64,000 nt of DNA from Candidula unifasciata (taxonomy: Eukaryota; Mollusca; Gastropoda; Stylommatophora; Geomitridae): positions 295,737 to 359,736 of the forward strand of contig CAJHNH020000805.1 of NCBI GenBank assembly GCA_905116865.2. The letters are read 5' to 3'. Made by a program: the position numbers and the translations under genes. Positions within the stretch are counted from its first letter, which is position 1. Each line of letters opens with the position of its first letter. Below the pieces are notes generated by a model that was given only the letters and a program-made list of their open reading frames with translations, had not been told where the DNA came from and did no database searches. Positions 56,596 to 64,000 of this stretch are shown piece after piece.

Positions 56596-57120
56596 ATGAT
56601 TGTAACTGATAGAAAACATGCTGAGGAAGGTCAGGTCAGACATATTTTGTGCAGAGGGACATGCTGCACTGCGAAAGACAAGAATAACGAGTGTTTTATC
56701 TGGATTTTTTTTTATCCGGGACACGCCGGTGTGTTGGGAAATGAACAGGTGGACATACTGACTGGCTCTGCTCAATTTGGTGGAACATTGATGCATAAGG
56801 CAGACGTGGTTAGGCCCTTGTTGGTGAGCGTGTTCAGTTTGGAGGAGCAGATGGATCACCACAGTCTGGTGAGATTGATGCGGTGCGGAGTGACGTGGAG
56901 TTCTGACCAATGCTTGAGGCTTGGAGGAAAGAGAAGACAGACGTTTAATCAGAATGCTACTGGCACCATTAGTATTGAAACTCTGCGCTGGCTCCTGAAG
57001 ATGGCTACGGAGCGCTTATGGGAATGCCCCGAGTGCTGTGATGTCGGTTCTAGAATCAAATCAATTCAGCGTTCTATCGTGATTTGTCGAGCAGAACATA
57101 TTCCCAGAAACCGCACGTGA
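56380..57120 (+). pseudogene. LINE family X RNase H and C-terminal relic, longest copy
   Basis: Frame 56310-56609 shows the first half of an RNase H (SAWGFLANV, then SSLSMEVEAVTAALRW with the catalytic Glu region). A (CA)n expansion at 56546-56594 interrupts the next strand. Frame 56596-57120 then holds a weak TDR for the third Asp, FYPGHAGVLGNEQVD (catalytic His and Asp), and the C-terminal LWECPECCDVGS cluster. The first Asp motif is degraded. It serves as the reference for shorter relics at 4690, 40925, 42055 and their duplicates. Confidence 0.8.
56546..56594. repeat. (CA)n microsatellite inside the RNase H relic
   Basis: About 46 bp of CA grown within former coding sequence. Confidence 0.97.
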
Positions 57121-57321
57121 CCCAAGTTTTTACGCTGTCCCCAGCCAATCATATCTTAAACATTATTGTGACCTTTCACACACTTTGACCTTTGGCCGAC
57201 TTGTGACTGTGAGTTCGAATAAAATAACCACATGGTGAGGCGTGGTTTCACCAACGAAGATCACGGTTTGCCTGATTTTCCTTTTTCATTATCTTATTTC
57301 CCTTTTAGATTTGAGACCTAA

Positions 57322-57838
57322 TTTGTCGTGGTCCCTCATGGAATATGTTAACTTTCCTTGTCTTCACTCATGGAATATGTTAACTTATCTTGTCGTCACT
57401 CATCGAATATGTTAACTTATCTTGTGGTCCCTCATCGAATATGTTATCTTGTCGTCACTCATACAATATGTTAACTCATCCTGTAGTCACTCATCGAATA
57501 TTTTAACTCATCTGGTGGTCACTCATCGAATATTTTAGCTTATCTTGTGGTCTCTCATCGAATATGTCAACTTATCATGTGGTCACTTATCGAATATGTT
57601 AGCTTTTCTTGTGGTCACTCATTGAATGTGTTAGCTTATCTAGTGGTCACTCATCGAATATGTTAACCCATCATGTGGTCCCTCATCGAATATGTTAACT
57701 TGACTTGTGGTCCCTCATCGAACATGTTAACTTATCTTGTGGTCATTCATCGAATATGTTAGCTTTTCTTGTAGTCAGTCTTCGAATATGTTAACTTACC
57801 CTGTGGTCCTTTATCATATATGTTAACTTATCTTGCAA
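57322..57838. repeat. Minisatellite, about 31-32 bp unit, some 16 copies
   Basis: Unit CACTCATCGAATATGTTAAC plus TTATCTTGTGGT with moderate divergence (CCCTCATCG and TTAGCTT variants). Confidence 0.92.
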
Positions 57839-58036
57839 CTGACCTCCTCAGTGGGACTGAAAGTGGATCGCATCAGCCAACATCAACAAGCAGTTTTGTT
57901 GAGGTCTAATTAATTCCATGTATGATAACTGTTTTCTGTTTATACAAATCCAGTTTATAGTCAGTAATTAAAAGACAAAAAGAACACCTGTACTTCACTG
58001 TGGCGCCCCTCGTTCTTTTTTTTTAAATATACCTGT

Positions 58037-58215
58037 TGGTTTCGTCGGCTCTGTGGCTAGATCGTTGCGAACGCTTCGAAATGCCGAGATGCCGGGTTCG
58101 ATCCCAGCTGGTATCGACAGTGGTATCAAGAAAGCCGACTGTCCAGAAAGCAATGGCAAACTACAGGACGTAAATTTGCCTAGAAAAACCACATAACAGC
58201 CAGGGGCTGACTGAG
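58037..58215 (+). mobile_element. SINE family C, plus strand, with T-rich 5' flank
   Basis: Head GTCGGCTCTGTGGCTAGATC (box A region), GCCGGGTTCGATCCCAGC (near-perfect box B), then TGGTATCAAGAAAGCCGACT, GCAATGGCAAACTACAGGAC and CCACATAACAGCC. It is the counterpart of 7090-7311. The box B is better preserved than in any other SINE here. Confidence 0.88.
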
Positions 58216-58425
58216 GTGCCAGCAACTGTCTGGCGTTTGGGGCTCCATGTTACACACAAGGCTGACTGAGGTGCCAGCAACTGTCTGTCGTTTGGGGCTC
58301 CATGTTACACACAAGGCTGACTGAGGTGCCAGCAACTGTCTGGCGTTTGGGGCTTCATGTTACACACAAGGCTGACTGAGGTGCCAGCAACTGTCTGCAG
58401 TTAGGCTACATGTAACACTCAAAGG
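58203..58425. repeat. 55 bp tandem repeat, four copies, grown from the SINE C tail
   Basis: Unit GCTGACTGAGGTGCCAGCAA, CTGTCTGGCGTTTGGGGCTC, CATGTTACACACAAG. The first unit is continuous with the SINE C end (CAGGGGCTGACTG). Confidence 0.9.
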
Positions 58426-58796
58426 GTGCCCGTGTTATAGTCAGTTACAAACAATGATAAGGCAGCACTCGAAACCAGAATCAGGGTTAGTCAGCTTGAC
58501 AGTATCAAGATCACCACCATTGAACGTTTCGGCTAGAATGCCTTTACATTAAAATGGCTGAAAATTCACTGTGGTGACTGTGAATTTCGCAATGATTAAA
58601 ATTAACATGTATACATCAAGAACACACACAACGCCACACAATCCATTTATATTGGAAGTCAGTTTATTTGTGGATACATGTTTTGCCAGTGAGGCTGTCT
58701 GGTCGGATATTCAGGTGTAAACATATTTACGTATTTATTTATTGTAGTAATTATGGCCTATTGCCTGACTAGTCTATTCTCCACCGGTTGATATAA
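58426..58796. other. Intergenic sequence
   Basis: No gene recognised. Confidence 0.45.
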
Positions 58797-59085
58797 TGTA
58801 TCCCTGTGCGGGTTCCGGGGCCCTATTGTGGGAAAAACAAGAATAGACCCACTGCCGAGCCAAGAGCATGTCGTAAGAGTCGACTAATTGGGTGCTTCCT
58901 ATGAAGTCGAATTTCATCTGCCTGAGAGGCAAGTAACCAGCAGTCTGCATACGCATAAGTCAAATCTGTAAAACGGATGCACCCGCAACACTTATGTTCC
59001 GGAACATGACTGTAGTCCATAACTGGATGAACAACGAGAACTCTCCGCCAGTTTTCAGCTGGTGAACGCGAAGAAGAAAAAGAAG
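58797..59085 (+). repeat. Dispersed repeat D, sense-oriented copy with AAG tail
   Basis: Reads GGGTTCCGGGGCCCTATTGT, AACAAGAATAGACCCACTGC, ATGTCGTAAGAGTCGACTAA, TCTGTAAAACGGATGCACCC, CCGCCAGTTTTCAGCTGGTG and AACGCG, followed by the (AAG)n run. The simple tail at this end suggests retroposition. Confidence 0.82.
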
Positions 59086-59112
59086 ATGATGATGAAGAAG
59101 AAGAAGAAGAAG

Positions 59113-59144
<32 letters not shown>

Positions 59145-59203
59145 GAAGAAGGAAGAAGAAGAAGAAGAAGAAGGAAGAAGAAGAAGAAGAAGAAGAAGAA
59201 GAT
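59086..59203. repeat. (AAG)n microsatellite, tail of repeat D
   Basis: About 115 bp of AAG with few interruptions (GATGATG, GTAGAAG, GGAAG). Confidence 0.97.
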
Positions 59204-59724
59204 AACATAACATATTCTCCATATAACAACTATCTACCCCCGTCCCTACAGGGTCACTGACTAGTATTGTTTGCAAATGTTAGCTAACTTGCCTATTTTA
59301 TAATATGTTTAGTAACTAATTTATATATGTCTGCTTCACTAACGAATCAATCCTGGTGAGTTCACAAACCAGTCCAATGCTGTCTTCTTCACTAACGAAT
59401 CTATCCTGGTGAGTTCACAAACCAGTCCAATGCTGGCCGGTTTACGAACCAACTGAGTAGCCAGTGAAGGTTCCGTACAGGTTTTCGCCGTCGCTGTATA
59501 AGAAAGTTGATTGATAGGTACTTTTCACATAGACCTTCTCCCCAGACTTGACTCGCAGACCTACAGTGTTGCCTGCAGACAATTAACATTATTGTCAATA
59601 TGGGAAATATTTGTTGGTCATTATTATCAATGTTATCATCTTTCACTCAGCGACGTATAATGTGTTTACTAGTGTCAACTCAGTACCTACACAGTGTCAA
59701 GCCGCTGTCATCATTGACCCATTT
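59204..59724. other. Intergenic sequence with a 60 bp direct duplication
   Basis: CTTCACTAACGAATCAATCC with TGGTGAGTTCACAAACCAGT occurs at 59334 and again at 59391. No gene. Confidence 0.6.
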
Positions 59725-59885
59725 TGATCCGCCTTTACTTCCCCGGACTTCATCTTGTACCCATTTAAGGCTGCAACAGCCTGGCAGTCGAGATCATTTA
59801 TGAGCAATAGTCAGTTCGATGCGGATTTTACCTCACGACCTTCGGGTCAGCAGGCGAGACTCTAGCCGCTACGCCAGGGCGACTT
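59725..59885 (-). mobile_element. SINE family A copy, partial, minus strand
   Basis: Reverse-oriented CCTTTACTTCCCCGGACTTC, TACCCATTTAAGGCTG, TCACGACCTTCGGGTC (box B region) and CGCTACGCCAGGGCGAC (head). The 3' half is missing. Confidence 0.75.
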
Positions 59886-59905
59886 TCATATTTGGATGAA
59901 GGATA

Positions 59906-61132
59906 GGTCAAATATTCTTCGAGCTGTTCGTGCAGACAGGGCTGGGTGTAGGTCAAATATTCTTGGAGCTGTTCGTGCAGACAGGGCTAGATGTAGGACA
60001 GGTCAAATATCTCAGAGCTGTTCGTGCAGACAGGGCTAGATGTAGGACAGGTCAAATATTCTCAGAGCTGTTCGTGCAGACAGGGCTAGATGTAGGACAG
60101 GTCAAATATTCTCAGAGCTGTTCGTGCAGACAGGGCTAGATGTAGGACAGGTCAAATATTCTCAGAGCTGTTCGTGCAGACAGGGCTAGATGTAGGACAG
60201 GTCAAATATTCTCAGAGCTGTTCGTGCAGACAGGGCTAGATGTAGGACAGGTCAAATATTCTCAGAGCTGTTCGTGCAGACAGAGCTAGATGTAGGACAG
60301 GTCAAATATTCTCAGAGCTGTTCGTGCAGACAGGGCTAGATGTAGGACAGGTCAAATATTCTCAGAGCTGTTCGTGCAGACAGGGCTAGATGTAGGACAG
60401 GTCAAATATTCTCAGAGCTGTTCGTGCAGACAGGGCTAGATGTAGGACAGGTCAAATATTCTCAGAGCTGTTCGTGCAGACAGGGCTAGATGTAGGACAG
60501 GTCAAATATTCTCAGAGCTGTTCGTGCAGACAGGGCTAGATGTAGGACAGGTCAAATATTCTCAGAGCTGTTCGTGCAGACAGGGCTAGATGTAGGACAG
60601 GTCAAATATTCTCAGAGCTGTTCGTGCAGACAGGGCTAGATGTAGGATAGGTCAAATATTCTCAGAGCTGTTCGTGCAGACAGGGCTAGATGTAGGACAG
60701 GTCAAATATTCTCAGAGCTGTTCGTGCAGACAGGGCTAGATGTAGGACAGGTCAAATATTCTCAGAGCTGTTCGTGCAGACAGGGCTAGATGTAGGACAG
60801 GTCAAATATTCTCAGAGCTGTTCGTGCAGACAGGGCTAGATGTAGGACAGGTCAAATATTCTCAGAGCTGTTCGTGCAGACAGGGCTAGATGTAGGACAG
60901 GTCAAATATTCTCAGAGCTGTTCGTGCAGACAGGGTTAGATGTAGGACAGGTCAAATATTCTCAGAGCTGTTCGTGCAGACAGGGCTAGATGTAGGACAG
61001 GTCAAATATTCTCAGAGCTGTTCGTGCAGACAGGGCTAGATGTAGGACAGGTCAAATATTCTCAGAGCTGTTCGTGCAGACAGGGCTAGATGTAGGACAG
61101 GTCAAATATTTTCAGAGCTGTTCGTGCAGACA
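59906..61132. repeat. Satellite-like array, 50 bp unit, about 24 copies
   Basis: Unit AGGTCAAATATTCTCAGAGC plus TGTTCGTGCAGACAGGGCTA plus GATGTAGGAC. The units are almost identical; only isolated single-base changes are seen (60281, 60647, 60935, 61111). The first two units are diverged, marking the array edge. Confidence 0.97.
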
Positions 61133-61682
61133 GGGAGGGGGAGGAGCAAATGGGCCAGGTGCGTTCAGCCGAACTCTCGAAGTCAAGAAGCACACTAGGT
61201 TGCAACCACAGCAGTTTACTAGAGGACCGAGAGTCAAGGTTGGTTAGAGGACGGATATTTCTAGAGTACGTTTAGAAGAGACTTTAGAAACAGTATATAA
61301 CAGTGAGTAACTTTTTAAAGTACGCAACGAACGTTATAACCACTTATATTAAAGTATATGAATCATCGTAACTTATTTATCGTCATATATTGTATATAAA
61401 TGTTCCGCAACAATAACTTGATGTGTTCGTCGTTATTGTATAATGGAAATCAGTGTCGTCATTAAATTGACATTTTTTTTAATTATAATCCGCCCTTTAA
61501 CTGTTGTGAATTTTTTGATCGATCACTGGCAGTCTTGCTAAACACACGAGATGCGCTAAGACTATATAATATACTTCGTTCTGGGAAGGCGCATCTGACT
61601 GATCTTACAAGATGCGAAATGTATAATAGTACAAGAATTACATTGTACACTTTTTACTTCTTCTGGTCATATGTTAGGTCGA
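61133..61682. other. Intergenic sequence right of the 50 bp array
   Basis: No gene. The stretch around 61290-61470 has TATATAAC and TATATAAATG motifs, but no evidence of a promoter or an LTR partner. Confidence 0.4.
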
Positions 61683-61895
61683 TAGCCGCAGTGGTGTAGT
61701 GGCTGGACGATCGCTGGCAGGCAAACCTTCACTTTGGGGTTTCCAATCTCCAAGGAATGGATTTCATTGTTTAACTAACCTTCTTTCCTTCCCAGACCCA
61801 CCCAGTCACCAATGGGCAAACTCTGAGACTGTTGACGTGTTGTTGAGCCCATTAACCACTGGGTCCGTGCGTCTATCACAATTATAAGAGTGGCG
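61683..61895 (+). mobile_element. tRNA-headed SINE (family H)
   Basis: Head AGCCGCAGTGGTGTAGTGGC (box A region) and TTGGGGTTTCCAATCTCC (decayed box B), then GACCCACCCAGTCACCAATG and GGGTCCGTGCGTCTATCACA with ATTATAAGAG. The last block closely matches the monomer of the 49 bp array at 63240-64000. Confidence 0.55.
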
Positions 61896-62280
61896 CAGTG
61901 ATTTATGTCACAGGCGTGAGGGGAAGTTAAGTCCAACATGATGTGTATAAGGAGATACTCCGTACGTCACTCGGGCGCCAGTCCTTCACTATCCTGGTTG
62001 TACGGAACCTCACGCAAGACCCCTACAGCACGTCCTCGTCGTGCGCCACGGATAGTGTCTCAAATGAGCATTGGCAGAGCTGTCAGGGGATCTCGGAGTT
62101 TGGCGGCCCCCAGAGGTGATGTGTCCTTGTGGCTCTCATCAGCCCGCCCCCAAGCGCTTGGGTGAAAAATGTTATCAAAACTCATTAGGAACATGAGTAG
62201 GGTTGACAAACATACAGCTAGAATTACAACCCTTGGTTGAAGGACTGTTGAGTGGAGAGATCATTGCTCACTGCACATCC
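61896..62280. other. Intergenic sequence
   Basis: A 75-codon GC-richer frame at 61938-62165 has no domain. Confidence 0.4.
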
Positions 62281-62525
62281 TCTGTTAATTCTCAGTGTCG
62301 TCGTCACCGCGCTGAGGTACAACCACAACAGCAACCATCCATAGGCTGGCCATCCTTGTACATCCTCGGTTGGCCCTCAGTGTCGTCGTCACCGCGCTGA
62401 GGTGCACCACAACAACAACCATCCATAGGCTGGCCATTCACGTACATCCTCAGTTAACCCTCAGTGTCGTCGTCACCGAGCTGGGGTACACCACAACAGC
62501 AACCATCCATCAGATGGCTAAGCCT
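62281..62525. repeat. Tandem repeat, 84-85 bp unit, three copies
   Basis: CTCAGTGTCGTCGTCACCG recurs at 62291, 62376 and 62460, each followed by GAGGTAC/GGGGTAC, a CACAACA run and AACCATCCATAGGCTGGCC. Confidence 0.92.
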
Positions 62526-63061
62526 GAATGTCCGACAAAACTAGATCATACGGATCAAAATCTGACCATCAAAATTTGCACTGAACTGAAAAAGACCGAA
62601 TATCCACACCCAAAGACCCCACTCGCCCGAGTGTTGGGACAAAACTGATAACGATGCGCCTGATCCAGGATGTGAAATTCTGTCAGGCTAATGTACCTAT
62701 CTGTGTGGTCACAAAAGTCCAAAACCCACGTGCTGCTCCCCGCTGACTTCCAGAGGGCGCAGCCCCTGTCGAGTGGGAGGCCCGATGCGGTTGTGAGGTT
62801 GGGCAGGCATGTGCAGGACGTGACGATTCCTTGGGTGAGCCCAGAATCAGAGCAATATGTGCCGGCTCTGCATGCATGGAAGCCTCCTTGGATGGCGGGG
62901 AATGCCCATGATCTGCCCCTGCCCTCCCTTGAGGGCCAACTGTTCCACAGGGGGCTGCCCCAAAGGAGTACTCTGGGGGCAATACCTGCGGCGAGGGAGA
63001 CAAAATGGACACCACACAAATTGGGCAACGTCTCGACCCACACAAAACAATGGCCACAGTC
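62526..63061. other. GC-richer unique stretch with overlapping frames on both strands
   Basis: Plus frames (125 and 90 codons) and minus frames (162, 177 and 67 codons) overlap one another, which usually means stop-poor GC-rich sequence and not a gene. No domain was recognised. Its right end runs into repeat D. Confidence 0.4.
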
Positions 63062-63230
63062 ACCCTAGAAATAGGCCTGACGTCTTCCTTCGAAGTCGGC
63101 GTACAGCTGCCCAAGAGGCAGGGAAATGAAAAACGGTTGTACACGCAAAAATCAGGTCCAGGTGAAAGCCAAAAGTCCAAGCGGACGATTAACAGGGACC
63201 TTCCACTGGAATTCACAGCCGGTGTTCGAT
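63062..63230 (+). repeat. Dispersed repeat D, diverged partial copy
   Basis: CTTCCTTCGAAGTCGGC, GCTGCCCAAGAGGCAGGGAA, GGTTGTACACGCAAAAATCA, CCTTCCACTGGAATTCACAG and CCGGTG follow the order seen at 58905-59070. It ends in GATGATAATAATAATAA. Confidence 0.6.
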
Positions 63231-63239
63231 GATAATAAT

Positions 63240-64000
63240 AATAAACAATTATAAGACTAAGATGGTTCGTCCCTTTAGGTTCGTGTGTCTATCACAATTA
63301 TAAGACTAACATGGTTCGTCCTCTTAGGTTCGTGTGTCTATCACAATTATAAGACTAGCATTGTTCGTCCCTTTAGGTTCGTGTGTCTATCACAATTATA
63401 AGACTAACATTGTTCGTCCCTTTAGGTTCGTGTGTCTATCACAATTATAAGACTAGCATTGTTCGTCCCTTTAGGTTCGTGTGTCTATCACAATTATAAG
63501 ACTAGCATTGTTCGTCCCTTTAGGTTCGTGTGTCTATCACAATTATAAGACTAACATGGTTCGTCCTCTTAGGTTCGTGTGTCTATCACAATTATAAGAC
63601 TAGCATGGTTCGTCCCTTTAGGTTCGTGTGTCTATCACAATTATAAGACTAGCATGGTTCGTCCCTTTAGGTACGTGTGTCTATCACAATTATAAGACTA
63701 GCATTGTTCGTCCCTTTAGGTTCGTGTGTCTATCACAATTATAAGACTAACATGGTTCGTCCTCTTAGGTTCGTGTGTCTATCACAATTATAAGACTAGC
63801 ATGGTTCGTCCCTTTAGGTTCGTGTGTCTATCACAATTATAAGACTAACATGGTTCGTCCTCTTAGGTTCGTGTGTCTATCACAATTATAAGACTAGCAT
63901 GGTTCGTCCCTTTAGGTTCGTGTGTCTATCACAATTATAAGACTAACATGGTTCGTCCTCTTAGGTTCGTGTGTCTATCACAATTATAAGACTAGCATGG
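63240..64000. repeat. Satellite-like array, 49 bp unit, at least 15 copies, continues past the window
   Basis: Unit TTATAAGACTAGCATGGTTC plus GTCCCTTTAGGTTCGTGTGT plus CTATCACAA. Two linked types exist: AACATGGTTCGTCCTCTT and AGCATGGTTCGTCCCTTT (or AGCATTG). In the last 300 bp they alternate strictly, giving a 98 bp higher-order unit. Confidence 0.96.

Noticed and set aside
59906..61132. CRISPR-like array
   Set aside because: Units are contiguous 50 bp repeats with no variable spacers; the sequence is eukaryotic.
61290..61450. Solo LTR or promoter from TATATAA motifs
   Set aside because: No partner repeat or defined ends in the window; AT-rich sequence alone is not enough.
62555..63216. 162- and 177-codon minus frames and 125-codon plus frame
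   Set aside because: They overlap on both strands in a GC-richer stretch, and the right part is a repeat D copy; no domain seen.

Overview
The window looks like accessory, repeat-dominated chromosome from a mollusc, most likely a gastropod. This is an inference: it contains two relics that resemble C1q domains (a family greatly expanded in molluscs), many tRNA-headed SINEs, RNase H-bearing non-LTR retrotransposons and very long GATA/CATA/GA microsatellites. No complete multi-exon host gene, rRNA or functional tRNA gene could be supported. Most long open frames are artefacts of tandem repeats. A 17-base run of N at 27049-27065 marks an assembly gap.

Layout. 0-13 kb: a mosaic of SINE fragments (families A, B, C, D below), degenerate non-LTR retrotransposon pieces and a C1q-like relic at about 7.4-7.7 kb. 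13-27 kb: minisatellites (53, 58, 39 and 44 bp units) among further SINE copies and another LINE fragment. 27-28.8 kb: CATA/CACA microsatellite. 28.8-33.4 kb: a near-complete minus-strand non-LTR retrotransposon with endonuclease, reverse transcriptase and RNase H; its coding stop runs straight into a short CAA tail, and it has GATA repeat on both sides. 33.4-34.2 kb: an 830 bp GATA array. 34.2-34.5 kb: an apparent terminal C1q exon with a polyadenylation signal. 37.2-38.3 kb: unfamiliar ORFs followed by a DDE-integrase fragment of the Polinton/Maverick-like (F54H12.3-like) type. 38.3-49.5 kb: a recent head-to-tail duplication of about 5.5 kb whose left edge falls inside that integrase fragment and whose right edge falls in a 39 bp minisatellite. 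49.6-50.7 kb: a 41 bp minisatellite. 50.9-56.3 kb: an LTR element with 837 bp LTRs and no recognisable pol. 56.4-64 kb: RNase H relic, SINE copies, and two homogeneous satellites (50 bp and 49 bp units), the latter running off the window end.

How the pieces relate. The window reads as nested insertions followed by tandem amplification. A SINE has split an older LINE fragment and left a target duplication. Two arrays appear to have grown from SINE tails. The LTR element lies immediately after a minisatellite and before a LINE relic. The main candidates for an undescribed system are the pol-less LTR element (a basic Asn/Arg-rich 382-residue ORF, an overlapping second frame, and a leader of four 49 bp hairpin repeats) and the non-LTR element that appears to have entered a GATA microsatellite. 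All comparisons between copies were made by eye; family names A-H and X/Y are local labels.
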